The translations under genes were made by a program, and so were the position numbers. Shown one piece after another: positions 48,300-57,518 of a DNA stretch of 64,000 nucleotides (its first letter is position 1; every line of letters begins with the position of its first letter). This stretch comes from Rhizobium nepotum 39/7 (GTDB lineage: Bacteria; Pseudomonadota; Alphaproteobacteria; Rhizobiales; Rhizobiaceae), in the NCBI RefSeq assembly GCF_000949865.1, contig NZ_JWJH01000005.1, forward strand, positions 62,001-126,000. Reading direction: 5' to 3'. The notes under the pieces were generated by a model. The model did not search any database. It saw only the letters and a program-made list of their open reading frames with translations, and was not told the DNA's origin.

Positions 48300-48805
48300 G
48301 CCTGTTTCCCGCAGATATCGAAGAGCTGGCGCGGCGGATCGTTTCCGGCTTTACCGTCAAAGGCTTCATGGTCTCGACTGCGGAAAGCTGCACGGGCGGC
48401 CTTATCGCCGGTGCGTTGACGGAAATCGCCGGCTCCTCCGCCGTCGTCGACCGGGGGTTCGTTACCTATACCAACGAAGCGAAGATGGACATGCTGGGTG
48501 TTGGCGCTGACACGCTTACAGCCTTCGGCGCGGTGTCCCGGCAAACGGCTCTTCAGATGGCGCATGGCGCCCTGTTCCGTTCGCGCGCGGATTTTGCCGT
48601 TGCCGTCACCGGCATTGCCGGTCCGGGCGGCGGTTCAACGGATAAACCGGTGGGACTGGTGCATCTGGCCGCCAAAGCGCGCAACGGCAAGACCTTGCAC
48701 CATGAGATGCGTTACGGCGAGATCGGCCGCACCGAAATTCGTCTTGCGACCGTCAGGACGGCACTTGAAATGCTGCTTGCCCTCAATCAGGCCGGGTCCG
48801 CGTAA
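48296..48805 (+). CDS. CinA-family protein (nicotinamide-nucleotide amidase type)
   Basis: This 169-residue protein is the C-terminal CinA domain only (PncC/YgaD type), which deamidates NMN to nicotinate mononucleotide in characterised members. Signatures are [29 protein letters not shown] and [19 protein letters not shown]. Its start overlaps the ispDF stop by four bases. Its 3' end overlaps the convergent START-domain gene by 19 bases. Confidence 0.92.
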   Translation: MSLFPADIEELARRIVSGFTVKGFMVSTAESCTGGLIAGALTEIAGSSAVVDRGFVTYTNEAKMDMLGVGADTLTAFGAVSRQTALQMAHGALFRSRADFAVAVTGIAGPGGGSTDKPVGLVHLAAKARNGKTLHHEMRYGEIGRTEIRLATVRTALEMLLALNQAGSA

Positions 48806-49242
48806 ATCTTGTCGGCGCGGGTCTCGAAGGCTTCCGCGAACATGCGGAAAGCCCGGTCGAACATCGACCCCATAACCGCGCCAAGCAGACGGTTCTTGAA
48901 TTCATAGTCGATGAAGAAATGAATGGCCGAGCCGCCATCTTCGGCAGCTTCGAAACGCCAGCGATTGTCGAGAAACTTGAACGGTCCGTCGATATATTTC
49001 ACGTCTATGGCGCGCTCGGCCGGGTTCAGCAGCACCTGCGTGGTGAAGGTCTCGCGGATGGCCTTGTAGCCCACCGTCATATCCGCCACCAGCAATGTCT
49101 TGCCATCCCGCTCCTTGCGCGAGCGGATAACCAGCGCTTCGCAAAGGGGCAGAAACTGCGGATACTTCTCCACATCGGCGACGAGGTCGTACATGCGGAC
49201 GGGAGAGTGTTTTACAAGGCGATGCGTTTCGAACTTTGGCAT
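48787..49242 (-). CDS. COQ10/RatA-like START-domain protein
   Basis: The 151-residue polyketide-cyclase/START protein has MPKFETHRLVKHSPVRMYDLV, VEKYPQFLPLCEALVIRSR and IDYEFKNRLLGAVMGSMFDR, shared by mitochondrial COQ10 and bacterial RatA. In alphaproteobacteria a COQ10-like ubiquinone-binding role is more likely than the RatA toxin role, and no antitoxin gene lies beside it. In related genomes it is near lipA, which is 3 kb away here. Confidence 0.88.
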   Translation of the reverse strand: MPKFETHRLVKHSPVRMYDLVADVEKYPQFLPLCEALVIRSRKERDGKTLLVADMTVGYKAIRETFTTQVLLNPAERAIDVKYIDGPFKFLDNRWRFEAAEDGGSAIHFFIDYEFKNRLLGAVMGSMFDRAFRMFAEAFETRADKIYADPA

Positions 49243-49251
49243 GAGCGGCAG

Positions 49252-49821
49252 TTAATCCTCGATAACAAGAAGATCAAGAAGGCGGCGAAACTGTTTTCGG
49301 CTTTTTAGCTGAAATACCGGTACGTTGGGGCCATAAAGCGCGAAATTTTGCTCGAAGATAGGGGCGTGGCGGCGTTCGAAATTCCAGATATAGCGCAGGA
49401 AATCGAGGTCTATTCTTTCCGGACAACCCGCCGCCATTTCGGGCCGCGCCTTGCCATAACCCTTGGCGATCCGGCTGACGGCGCCCCACAGGCAGAGCCA
49501 GCGCGGCATGCGCACCCAAAGGACGATATCGGATCTCGGCAGACGCATATCGAAAGACGACGGATTGCTGCCGTCCATCAGCCATCGTTCCCCGGTGATG
49601 ATGGCGGCGATCCTCTGCCGCTGTTCTTCGCGCGGACGCGCCTGCCAGCCGGGCAACCAGAAAATGTCACGGTCCAGGGAGATGTAACGCAGCCCGAAGG
49701 CGGCTGCGAGCTTTTGCGACAGCGTCGACTTGCCTCCGCCGGAGCAGCCGACAACCATGATACGTTGCGCAGACGCGATAATCCCGGCCGCGTCCTCCAC
49801 GTTTTTAAGATAGTTCGGCAT
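49252..49821 (-). CDS. P-loop kinase-like protein (FlaR/adenylate-kinase type)
   Basis: This 189-residue protein has a Walker A loop near residue 25 (VVGCSGGGKSTLSQKLA), a LDRDIFWLPGW segment, RWLMDGSNPSSFDMRLPRSD and a final EQNFALYGPNVPVFQLKS. This is the pattern of proteins named topology modulation protein or FlaR; the actual reaction is not known and a small-molecule kinase role is likely. It is 9 bp upstream of the START-domain gene on the same strand. Confidence 0.8.
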   Translation of the reverse strand: MPNYLKNVEDAAGIIASAQRIMVVGCSGGGKSTLSQKLAAAFGLRYISLDRDIFWLPGWQARPREEQRQRIAAIITGERWLMDGSNPSSFDMRLPRSDIVLWVRMPRWLCLWGAVSRIAKGYGKARPEMAAGCPERIDLDFLRYIWNFERRHAPIFEQNFALYGPNVPVFQLKSRKQFRRLLDLLVIED

Positions 49822-50071
49822 CGAATAAACCTCATCTTCGCCACCGTGCCATTGTCTGACAATGCGAGTATTATTCTGTGGCGGTACGGCTCCCGGACCC
49901 GACGTTACGGAAATTTAACTATTGCAACCCCCTCGCAGGGATTGCTATTTATTTAGGACTAATATTACACCCTTGGGATGCAAAGGCGCTGGAAGCTCCC
50001 ATTTTCACCGCGCGTATTCATCCTTGGGTTCAGACCCGACATATAACCGCTTTGAGGCACTGAGTGAGCCG

Positions 50072-50248
50072 ATGGACGATTTTTCCAACATCATCAACCT
50101 TCTCGAATCTGCCAAGCAACTCGCATCGATGAACGAAATGCCGATGCTTGCCTACCTCATCGACGTTGCGAAATGCGAGGCGAGAGAGAACAAGCCGGTT
50201 CTGCGCAAGCGCAAACGCGGCGAATCAACCGTCAAGGAAGACTGTTAA
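50072..50248 (+). CDS. Small hypothetical protein (58 residues)
   Basis: This short product (MDDFSNIINLLESAKQLASM, then a basic patch KPVLRKRKRGES) has no recognised family. Supporting it are a candidate ribosome binding site (GAGTGAG) and a terminator-like hairpin 78 bases after its stop. The initial helix followed by a lysine/arginine-rich segment could bind nucleic acid or a partner protein. It may also be spurious. Confidence 0.5.
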   Translation: MDDFSNIINLLESAKQLASMNEMPMLAYLIDVAKCEARENKPVLRKRKRGESTVKEDC

Positions 50249-50325
50249 GCGCCAGTCTGCAAAGCAGACCGATAAAGCCGGCTGGCCCAATCTTCAAGAC
50301 GATGTCATAATCAAGGAATGAAAAC

Positions 50326-50350
50326 GGCCGCTTTTCGAGGCGGCCATTTC
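50326..50350 (+). terminator. Terminator-like hairpin before the AraC gene
   Basis: GGCCGC (50326-50331) pairs with GCGGCC (50340-50345), followed by ATTTCTTT. The T-run is imperfect. It lies between the 58-residue gene and the AraC-type regulator. Confidence 0.6.
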
Positions 50351-50375
50351 TTTGCACGATGGAAATGACAATCTC

Positions 50376-51110
50376 ATGATGGCCGCATCCGCCGATATCA
50401 GAACCTATACGCAAGAAAGACCTAGCGAACGGCACCGCTTCGTGCAGATCGTTCTTCCGGTCTCCGGGCGTCTGCGGATCGACGTGGCCGGGCGGCAGGA
50501 TGAATTGTTCGTCGGGCGCGGTGTCTTCATCCATAGCGGCACGCCGCATACCCAGGAAGCGACGACGATCAACCGGTCTTTGGTTGTCGATATCGACGAA
50601 GCTGTTGTTCCCGAGCAGGTGCTGGAGAGATTTTCCCGCATGCCGTTTCTCAATATCGCGCAGGATACATGCCAGCTGATCACCTATATGCGGCGCGTCA
50701 TCGGATCGGACGGACCGCACGACGATATTGCCGGTCTTTGGGCGCCGCTCCTGGTCGACAGCCTTGCGAATGAGAAAATCGATCCCCGCCGCCGCCTGCG
50801 CTCGCTTGGCGCGATCGTCAGGGCGGAACCGTTTTTCCCCTGGACCATCGAGATGCTCGCAGCCTGCGCCGCAATCAGCGACAGCCGCCTGCATGCGCTG
50901 TTTCTCGAAGAGTTCGGCCTTCCCCCTCACCGCTGGCTTGCCGAATTGCGCATGGACAAGGTCTGCGCATTGTTGCGCCAATCCACCCTGCCGATTGCCG
51001 AAATCGCCCTGCGGGCCGGCTTTTCCGACCAGACGGCGCTGACGCGCGCCATGCGCAACGCGATCGGCGAAACACCCGCTGCCTATCGCCGTACCTTCGG
51101 CATTCACTGA
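50376..51110 (+). CDS. AraC family transcriptional regulator
   Basis: The 244-residue regulator has an N-terminal cupin-like sensor (QIVLPVSGRLRIDVAGRQDELFVGRG, shortened to its core GRLRIDVAGRQDE) and a C-terminal pair of helix-turn-helix motifs (FLEEFGLPPHRWLAELRMDK; IAEIALRAGFSDQTALTRAM). The start at 50376 is chosen for the ribosome binding site; a TTG eight codons upstream is also open. The DMT transporter gene downstream on the same strand is its probable target, as is common for AraC-EamA pairs. Confidence 0.88.
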   Translation: MMAASADIRTYTQERPSERHRFVQIVLPVSGRLRIDVAGRQDELFVGRGVFIHSGTPHTQEATTINRSLVVDIDEAVVPEQVLERFSRMPFLNIAQDTCQLITYMRRVIGSDGPHDDIAGLWAPLLVDSLANEKIDPRRRLRSLGAIVRAEPFFPWTIEMLAACAAISDSRLHALFLEEFGLPPHRWLAELRMDKVCALLRQSTLPIAEIALRAGFSDQTALTRAMRNAIGETPAAYRRTFGIH

Positions 51111-51204
51111 CGCCGTCCGATCTCTTCGTTCAGGAGTTTTTGTCAAGACAGCCGCAAAGGGCTGTGGCACATCGCGGCAATCGTGAATGCGGATGTGACA
51201 TGAC

Positions 51205-52134
51205 ATGAACAAGACAAGCCTCGGTGTTTTTTACGGTATGATGGCGGGTGCGCTCTGGGGAGCCATCTTTCTCGCCCCGAAACTCGTGCCGGATTTTTCC
51301 GCCCTGCAACTGTCGACTGCCCGTTACCTCACCTACGGGCTGATTTCTCTCATCATCATCGGACCGCGCCTGAAACGGGTTTCGGCCCATTTCGGCGCGC
51401 GCGAGTGGATCGCGCTCGGCTGGCTGAGCATGATCGGCAACATCGCCTACTACGTCTTCATATCGACGGCGGTGAAACTGAGCGGTGTCGCCTTCACCTC
51501 GATCATCATCGGTTTCCTGCCGGTTGCCGTCACCATCATCGGCAGTCGCGATCATGGCGCGGTGTCACTCAAGCGCCTGTGGCCGTCGCTCGCCTTCGGC
51601 GCTATCGGTATTATCGGCATTTCCTGGCAATCGCTGACGGAAAACGATGCAGGGCTGGATGTTTCGCGTCTTGTGGGTCTTGCCTGCGCCCTTGGCGCGC
51701 TGGCTTCGTGGACGGCCTTTGCGGTCGGCAATGCCCGCTGGCTGTCACGCCTTCACGATGTCAGCGCCGATGATTGGAACATGATGACAGGCGTGGTGAC
51801 CGGCGGGCTTGCGCTGGCGCTCGCCATCCCGGCCTTTGCCTTCGGTGGGGAAAGCCATGGCTCTGAGGACTGGCTGCATTTCGCGGCCATTGCCGCCGGC
51901 CTCGGTTTCACCGCATCCATTCTCGGCAATGCCTTCTGGAACCGCATGAGCCGCCTGCTGCCGCTCACCATGGTTGGTCAGATGATCCTGTTCGAGACGC
52001 TGTTTGCGCTGCTCTATGGTTTCCTGTGGGAAGGGCGTGGCCCGATCCTCATAGAGATCGTGGCGATCTCGTCGGTGGTTCTGAGCGTCATCCTGTGCAT
52101 GCGGGCACATCGGCCGGAGAAGGCTGTGGCCTGA
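51205..52134 (+). CDS. DMT superfamily transporter (EamA)
   Basis: The 309-residue inner membrane protein has ten predicted helices in two EamA repeats, the first starting MMAGALWGAIFLAP and the second LACALGALASWTAFAVGNA. Such proteins export amino acids, nucleosides or metabolites; the substrate is unknown. It is 94 bp downstream of the AraC regulator. Confidence 0.88.
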   Translation: MNKTSLGVFYGMMAGALWGAIFLAPKLVPDFSALQLSTARYLTYGLISLIIIGPRLKRVSAHFGAREWIALGWLSMIGNIAYYVFISTAVKLSGVAFTSIIIGFLPVAVTIIGSRDHGAVSLKRLWPSLAFGAIGIIGISWQSLTENDAGLDVSRLVGLACALGALASWTAFAVGNARWLSRLHDVSADDWNMMTGVVTGGLALALAIPAFAFGGESHGSEDWLHFAAIAAGLGFTASILGNAFWNRMSRLLPLTMVGQMILFETLFALLYGFLWEGRGPILIEIVAISSVVLSVILCMRAHRPEKAVA

Positions 52135-52195
52135 GTTCAGGCAAAATCCGAGAACATTTGGCTGGGCTTCATCACGGGCCACACCTCCACTCGGC

Positions 52196-52268
52196 GTCAT
52201 CCTCAGGCTCGACCCGAGAATCCACCTTTTTCGGCGGCTATGGATCCTCGCCTCAAGGCGAGGATGAC
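52196..52268. repeat. Rhizobial palindromic repeat, copy B
   Basis: The left end reads GTCATCCTCAGGCTCGACCC and the right end, inverted, reads GTCATCCTCGCCTTGAGGCG. It lies between the convergent DMT transporter and lipA genes, 25 bp from the lipA stop. It is closely related to copy C. Confidence 0.82.
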
Positions 52269-52293
52269 GGAGGCGAGAGGATTGCCCGCCTAC

Positions 52294-53265
52294 TTACTCC
52301 GCAGCGGCCAGAAGCTTCTTCTCGCGGGCCGCGCGCAGGCGTTCGAAATCGTCGCCGGCGTGGTGGGAGGAGCGGGTCAGCGGGCTGGAAGAGACCATCA
52401 GGAAGCCCTTGGTGTAGGCGACGGTCTCGTAGGATTTAAATTCCTCCGGCGTTACGTATGCTTCGACCTTGTGGTGCTTGCGGGTCGGCTGCAGATATTG
52501 GCCAATGGTCAGGAAGTCCACATCGGCGCTACGCAGATCGTCCATCAATTGCAGCACTTCGTTGCGCTCTTCGCCGAGGCCGACCATGATGCCTGATTTA
52601 GTGAACATGGTGGGGTCCAGTTCCTTGACGCGCTGCAACAGGCGCACGGAATGGAAATAACGCGCGCCAGGGCGAACCGTGAGGTAATTGCCCGGAACGG
52701 TTTCCATATTGTGGTTGAAGACATCGGGCTTGGCGGCGACGACACGCTCCAGCGCGCCGGGCTTCTTCAGGAAGTCGGGGGTCAGGATTTCAATGGTCGT
52801 ATTGGGAGACGCAGCCCGGATCGCACAGATCACCTTCTCGAAATGCTCCGCGCCGCCATCGGCGAGATCGTCGCGGTCAACCGAGGTGATGACAACGTGG
52901 GAGAGGCCCATCTGCTTGACGGCCTTGGCGACGTTTTCCGGCTCATCCATATCCAGCGCATTGGGCTTGCCGGTCGCGACGTTGCAGAACGCGCAGGCGC
53001 GGGTGCAAATCTCACCCATGATCATGAAGGTCGCGTGTTTCTTTTCCCAGCATTCGCCGATATTCGGACAGCCGGCTTCCTCGCACACCGTCACCAGCTT
53101 GTGGCTGCGCACCAGTTCGCGTGTCTCGTGATAGCCCTTGGATGTCGGCGCCTTGACGCGGATCCATTCCGGCTTGCGCATGACCTCGGTATCGGGCCGA
53201 TGGGCCTTTTCCGGGTGGCGGATACGCTTTTCTTCGGACGAAGTCCTGTCGAGAATAGTGACCAT
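52294..53265 (-). CDS. lipA: Lipoyl synthase
   Basis: This radical-SAM enzyme inserts two sulfurs into octanoyl groups on lipoyl domains, such as those of PDH and the glycine cleavage H protein. The 323-residue protein has the auxiliary cluster [12 protein letters not shown], the radical-SAM motif CTRACAFC and the C-terminal [11 protein letters not shown] serine ligand region. The ATG at 53265 sits eight bases after AGG; an upstream in-frame ATG is possible. It lies downstream of the pdh-lpd block that needs its product. Confidence 0.96.
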   Translation of the reverse strand: MVTILDRTSSEEKRIRHPEKAHRPDTEVMRKPEWIRVKAPTSKGYHETRELVRSHKLVTVCEEAGCPNIGECWEKKHATFMIMGEICTRACAFCNVATGKPNALDMDEPENVAKAVKQMGLSHVVITSVDRDDLADGGAEHFEKVICAIRAASPNTTIEILTPDFLKKPGALERVVAAKPDVFNHNMETVPGNYLTVRPGARYFHSVRLLQRVKELDPTMFTKSGIMVGLGEERNEVLQLMDDLRSADVDFLTIGQYLQPTRKHHKVEAYVTPEEFKSYETVAYTKGFLMVSSSPLTRSSHHAGDDFERLRAAREKKLLAAAE

Positions 53266-53326
53266 GAGAAACCTGCTTCTATCGCTTGCCGCGACCATCA
53301 CATTTGTTGACGCGATGCTTTAGAAC

Positions 53327-53360
53327 AATTCCAGAAAAAGCGTAAGCCTTTTCCGGAATT
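53327..53360. repeat. Palindrome of the AATTCC..GAAAAG family
   Basis: AATTCCAGAAAAAG (53327-53340) is the near-perfect inverse of CCTTTTCCGGAATT (53347-53360). It matches the short palindrome family found between rhizobial genes, also seen in fragments near 525 and 35025. It lies just upstream of lipA. Confidence 0.6.
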
Positions 53361-53374
53361 CCGTTACGACGGCC

Positions 53375-53623
53375 TTAGCGCCTGACCAGCTTTGCCAGAA
53401 ACAGCAACAGGCTGGCGCCGACGAAAGACGTAACGAAATAACCAAGCCTGCTGTCCTGGACGAAAACGTCGAAGGTGCGAAGCACGGCAACAGCGACGAC
53501 CGAACCGACGATGCCGAGAACGATGTTCATGAAGATGCCGAACCGCATATCCATGAGCTTTCCGGCAAGCCAGCCGGCAAGACCGCCGATGATGATTGCC
53601 GCAATCCAGCCTATGTTTTCCAT
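53375..53623 (-). CDS. GlsB/YeaQ/YmgE family stress response membrane protein
   Basis: This 82-residue transglycosylase-associated family protein has three hydrophobic helices and the signatures AIIIGGLAGWLAGKLMDMR and NIVLGIVGSVVAV. Its role is unknown, though relatives are stress-induced. It lies between lpdA and lipA, 98 bp after lpdA on the same strand. Confidence 0.9.
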   Translation of the reverse strand: MENIGWIAAIIIGGLAGWLAGKLMDMRFGIFMNIVLGIVGSVVAVAVLRTFDVFVQDSRLGYFVTSFVGASLLLFLAKLVRR

Positions 53624-53721
53624 TCCCGCGCTCCCTTAGAGAACCAGCCCCCTTAGGAACCGGCATTGAGACATATGGGACACCCGGCACGCTTAGACAA
53701 TGCCGGGTATCATGGGGGCAC

Positions 53722-55167
53722 TTATGCGTTCAGCACACGTCCGTAGGCGTCGAGCACGCTTTCCTTCATCGACTCGGAAATGGTCGGATGCGGGAAAATC
53801 GTGTGCATCAGTTCTTCCTCGGTGGTCTCGAGGTTCATGGCGACGACGAAGCCCTGAATAAGCTCGGTGACTTCCGCACCGACCATATGCGCGCCGATCA
53901 GTTCGCCGGTCTTCTTGTCAAAAATGGTCTTGACCATGCCCTGATCTTCACCCAGCGCTACGGCCTTGCCATTGGCGGCAAAGGAGAAGCGGCCAACGCG
54001 GATATCGCGGCCCAGTTCCTTCGCCTTGGCTTCGGTGAGACCGACCGAGGCGACCTGCGGGTTGCAATAGGTGCAGCCGGGAATCTTGAGCTTGTCCATC
54101 GGATGGACATTCGGCAGACCGGCGATTTTTTCAACGCAGATGACGGCCTCATGCTCGGCCTTGTGGGCAAGCAGCGGCGGGCCGGCAACGTCGCCGATGG
54201 CGTAGACACCAGGCACATTGGTCTTGCCATAACCGTCAATGACGATGAAGCCGCGATCGGTCTTCACACCCACGGCCTCGAGGCCGATGCCTTCGACGTT
54301 GGCGACGACGCCGACGGCCGAAATCATCCGGTCGGCGGTGATCTTCTCGGAAGAACCGTCCTTCTTCTCCAACGTCGCGGTAACGGAATTCGCAGCCTTC
54401 TCGACCTTGGAAACCTTCGTTTCCAGATGGAACTTGATGCCCTGCTTTTCCAGCTGCTTTCTGGCGAAGGCGGAAATTTCCGCATCCTCGACCGGCATCA
54501 CCTGACTCATGATCTCGACGACGGTAACGTCAACGCCCATGGTGCGGTAAAAGCTTGCGAACTCGATGCCGATAGCGCCAGACCCCATGACGAGCAGCGA
54601 CTTCGGCAGTTCTTCCGGCTTCATCGCCTCGAAATAGGTCCAGATCAGCTTGCCATCCGGCTCGATGCCGGGAAGCGCGCGCGGGCGCGCGCCGGTGGCG
54701 ACGATGATGTGCTTGGCAGTGTAAGTGCCCTCACCCAGCGTGTTCTTCGGCACGGGACCCTGCGGCTGAACCACCGGCTTGGCGGACTTGCCGACGACGA
54801 TTTCGCCCGGCTTGGTGATTTTTGCTTCACCCCAGATGATATCGACCTTGTTCTTCTTAAACAGGAAACCGACGCCGTTGTTCATGCGAGCGGCAATGCC
54901 GCGCGAACGGGCGACGATCGCCTTGACATCAGGCTTGATCGAGCCTTCGAGCGTCAGGCCGTAATCCTTGGCGTGCTGAGCCGTATGCAGGACATCGGCG
55001 GTGCGCAGCAAGGCCTTGGTCGGAATGCAACCCCAGTTGGAGCAGATACCGGCAAGGTGCTCGCGCTCGACGACGGCAACCTTCATGCCGAGCTGGGCTG
55101 CACGGATCGCGGCTATATAACCGCCCGGTCCCGAACCGATGATGATGACGTCATAAGATTGAGCCAT
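53722..55167 (-). CDS. lpdA: Dihydrolipoyl dehydrogenase (E3)
   Basis: E3 re-oxidises dihydrolipoyl groups with NAD+. The 481-residue flavoprotein has an FAD-binding IIIGSGPGGYIAA, the redox-active disulfide C42/C47 in ICSNWGCIPTK, an NAD-binding VMGSGAIGIEFASF and the C-terminal histidine-glutamate pair in HTIFPHPTISE. It is separated from pdhC by an esterase gene, and probably serves this PDH complex. Confidence 0.96.
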   Translation of the reverse strand: MAQSYDVIIIGSGPGGYIAAIRAAQLGMKVAVVEREHLAGICSNWGCIPTKALLRTADVLHTAQHAKDYGLTLEGSIKPDVKAIVARSRGIAARMNNGVGFLFKKNKVDIIWGEAKITKPGEIVVGKSAKPVVQPQGPVPKNTLGEGTYTAKHIIVATGARPRALPGIEPDGKLIWTYFEAMKPEELPKSLLVMGSGAIGIEFASFYRTMGVDVTVVEIMSQVMPVEDAEISAFARKQLEKQGIKFHLETKVSKVEKAANSVTATLEKKDGSSEKITADRMISAVGVVANVEGIGLEAVGVKTDRGFIVIDGYGKTNVPGVYAIGDVAGPPLLAHKAEHEAVICVEKIAGLPNVHPMDKLKIPGCTYCNPQVASVGLTEAKAKELGRDIRVGRFSFAANGKAVALGEDQGMVKTIFDKKTGELIGAHMVGAEVTELIQGFVVAMNLETTEEELMHTIFPHPTISESMKESVLDAYGRVLNA

Positions 55168-55225
55168 AGGTATCCTGCCTTGTCTTATTCGGATGACGGC
55201 GCACCGTCCCGATCGAGAATTATTG

Positions 55226-55870
55226 TCAAAGTCCGAGCATCATGCGAACGACAGGCTCCAGCCCGCGCCCGATGGCCCGTGTGTTTTCAGCATCGAGATG
55301 AACGCCGTCCACCGGCGTCGTGCGGGCAACGGACCCGGCATCGAAAAAGCCGCAATCGAGATCGTCGGCGAGGTCCCGGTAAACGGAAGCCAGCATTGCA
55401 GACTCATCGATCGCGTCGCGAAAGATCGCGCCCATCACAGGGTTGGCCGTTTCGCATAGTTGTGGCGGCGCGACGATCAGAACTTCCGGCGCTTCCCATT
55501 CGGGAAGTTGCCATACATGGTTGCGCGTCAGTTTCACCAGCCGCTCCACGCCCTTCATCGCAACGATGGCCGAACCATGGATCGCCGGCTTCAGGTCGTT
55601 GGTGCCGAGCATGATGACGACCAGATCGAGCGGTGCATGACTATGCAGAAGCGTCGGCAGAATCCTGGCGCCATTGCGATCGCAATCGGCGGTGTGGTCG
55701 TCATACGCGGTGGTACGGCCGCCCAGCCCTTCGTGGATCACCTGCACATCCGGCCCGAGCGCCTTTTGCAAGACGCTCGGCCAAAGATCGTCATGGCTAT
55801 GCCGGCCACCCGTTTCCGCATCTGATCCCCATGTGAGGGAATCGCCAAAGCAGAGGACCGACTTCACCAT
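55226..55870 (-). CDS. SGNH/GDSL hydrolase (arylesterase-like)
   Basis: The 214-residue esterase has block I CFGDSLTWG with the catalytic serine (near residue 10), block III LGTNDLKP, and the Asp-His pair DGVHLDAEN. It is related to bacterial arylesterases; the substrate is unknown. It is wedged between pdhC (12 bp) and lpdA (58 bp) on the same strand and is probably co-transcribed with them. Confidence 0.9.
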   Translation of the reverse strand: MVKSVLCFGDSLTWGSDAETGGRHSHDDLWPSVLQKALGPDVQVIHEGLGGRTTAYDDHTADCDRNGARILPTLLHSHAPLDLVVIMLGTNDLKPAIHGSAIVAMKGVERLVKLTRNHVWQLPEWEAPEVLIVAPPQLCETANPVMGAIFRDAIDESAMLASVYRDLADDLDCGFFDAGSVARTTPVDGVHLDAENTRAIGRGLEPVVRMMLGL

Positions 55871-55882
55871 CTCACTCTCCGA

Positions 55883-57220
55883 TCAAACCAGCATGCCCAT
55901 TGGGTTTTCGATGTAGCGCTTGAAGGCGCCGATCAACTCGGCTCCGAGCGCGCCATCGACGCAGCGGTGGTCGGTAGAGAGCGTGACCGTCATGACGTTG
56001 ACGATCTTGATCTCGCCGTTCTTCACCACAGCGCGCTGTTCGCCCGCGCCGACCGCCAGAATGGTGGCGTGCGGCGGGTTGATGACGGCGGAGAAGCTCT
56101 TGACGCCCATCATGCCCATGTTGGACACGGCCGTCGTGCCGCCCTGGTACTCCTCGGGCTTCAGCTTGCGCTCCTTGGCGCGCTTGCCGTAGTCCTTCAT
56201 CTCGTTGGAGATGGTGGAGAGCGACTTCTCTTCCGCCTTGCGGATGATCGGCGTGATCAGTCCACCCGGAATGGAAACGGCAACGCCGACATCCGAATGC
56301 TTGTGCTTGACCATGTTGCTTTCCGTCCAGGAGACGTTGGCGTCAGGCACGTCGCGCAGCGCGAGAGCCAGCGCCTTGATGACCATGTCGTTGACCGAAA
56401 GCTTGTAGGCCGGCTTGCCGTCCTTTTCGGGAGCGGCAGCGTTGAGCTGGGCGCGCAACGCCAGAAGCGTATCCAGTTCGCAATCCACGGAAACGTAGAA
56501 ATGCGGAACGGTCTGCTTGGATTCGACCAGACGCTTGGCGATGACCTTGCGCATGCCGTCATGCGGCACCAGCTCGTAAGAGCCGGGTTCGAACAGCTTG
56601 AGAACTGCTTCCTCGGACTGGCCCTTGGCGAGTGCCGGAGCCGGTGCGCCTGCTGCGGCGCTCGGCGCAGCCTTGGCGCCGCCGGAAGCGGCAGCCTTTT
56701 CCACGTCGGTCTTGACGATGCGGCCGTGCGGGCCGGAACCGGAGACGGCCGTGAGGTCGAGACCGGCTTCCTTGGCGAGACGGCGGGCAAGCGGCGAGGC
56801 GAAAATGCGCTCGCCGGACTTTGCAACCGGAGCCGGCGTGGAAGGTGCAGCCGCCTGATCGGCTACCGGCTTTTCAGCCTTGGCCGGTGCAGCTTCTTCC
56901 TTCGGCGCTTCCTGCTTGGGGGCCTCGGCTTTGGCAGGAGCGGCATTGCCGCCCTTTGCCGCTTCAGCCACGTCCTCGCCATCGGCGGCGAGAATTGCGA
57001 TCAGGGCATTGACCTTGACCCCTTCGCTACCAGCGGGAACGACCAGCTTGGCGACCGTACCTTCATCGACGGCTTCCACTTCCATGGTCGCCTTGTCGGT
57101 CTCGATCTCGGCGATCACGTCACCTGGTGCGACCTTGTCGCCTTCCTTGACCAGCCACTTGGCCAGATTGCCCTCTTCCATCGTCGGAGAAAGGGCAGGC
57201 ATGGTGATGTTGATAGGCAT
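55883..57220 (-). CDS. pdhC: Pyruvate dehydrogenase E2 (dihydrolipoamide acetyltransferase)
   Basis: E2 transfers acetyl groups from E1 to CoA and forms the core of the complex. The 445-residue protein has one lipoyl domain ([16 protein letters not shown], lysine near residue 43), an Ala/Pro-rich linker, an E1/E3-binding domain ([16 protein letters not shown]) and a catalytic domain ending with [18 protein letters not shown], where H and D are catalytic. The ATG at 57220 follows GGGGGGACTAGTC, placed inside the tail of the preceding small gene. Confidence 0.96.
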   Translation of the reverse strand: MPINITMPALSPTMEEGNLAKWLVKEGDKVAPGDVIAEIETDKATMEVEAVDEGTVAKLVVPAGSEGVKVNALIAILAADGEDVAEAAKGGNAAPAKAEAPKQEAPKEEAAPAKAEKPVADQAAAPSTPAPVAKSGERIFASPLARRLAKEAGLDLTAVSGSGPHGRIVKTDVEKAAASGGAKAAPSAAAGAPAPALAKGQSEEAVLKLFEPGSYELVPHDGMRKVIAKRLVESKQTVPHFYVSVDCELDTLLALRAQLNAAAPEKDGKPAYKLSVNDMVIKALALALRDVPDANVSWTESNMVKHKHSDVGVAVSIPGGLITPIIRKAEEKSLSTISNEMKDYGKRAKERKLKPEEYQGGTTAVSNMGMMGVKSFSAVINPPHATILAVGAGEQRAVVKNGEIKIVNVMTVTLSTDHRCVDGALGAELIGAFKRYIENPMGMLV

Positions 57221-57222
57221 GA

Positions 57223-57507
57223 CTAGTCCCCCCAAACGAGATTATATTGTTCCAGCTCTTCAGGATGTTCCGCCAGCCGATCCAGCTGCGACGGCGAGAC
57301 TTCGATATATCCGGCGACATCGCTCAGCCATTCGCTAACGGCGCCGATGACGCCGATATACTCACGCGGAACGCCGGCAATCACATCGCCTTCACCGTCA
57401 TTGATAACAGCCCAAAAGACGATTCGCTCGAACTGAGGAGTCTCTTTGGAACCTAAAACACGATACCAATTTTCAGTTGCCGGGAGGATTTGTTTTATTT
57501 TGCTCAC
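57223..57507 (-). CDS. Unknown small protein between pdhB and pdhC
   Basis: I do not recognise this 94-residue protein. It is acidic, soluble and rich in aromatic residues ([20 protein letters not shown], then [19 protein letters not shown] and [12 protein letters not shown]). It starts 11 bp after the pdhB stop and ends two bp before the pdhC start, so it is translated within the operon. The first 30 codons are richer in A/T and rare codons (AAA, CAA, TTA) than the rest. It could be an acquired gene or a small modulator of PDH; no data distinguish these. Confidence 0.7.
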   Translation of the reverse strand: MSKIKQILPATENWYRVLGSKETPQFERIVFWAVINDGEGDVIAGVPREYIGVIGAVSEWLSDVAGYIEVSPSQLDRLAEHPEELEQYNLVWGD

Positions 57508-57518
57508 AATCTCCCCCT

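Noticed and set aside
48787-49242. RatA toxin of a toxin-antitoxin pair
   Set aside because: No RatB-like partner gene is adjacent, and the START-domain protein in this lineage fits a COQ10-like ubiquinone role better.
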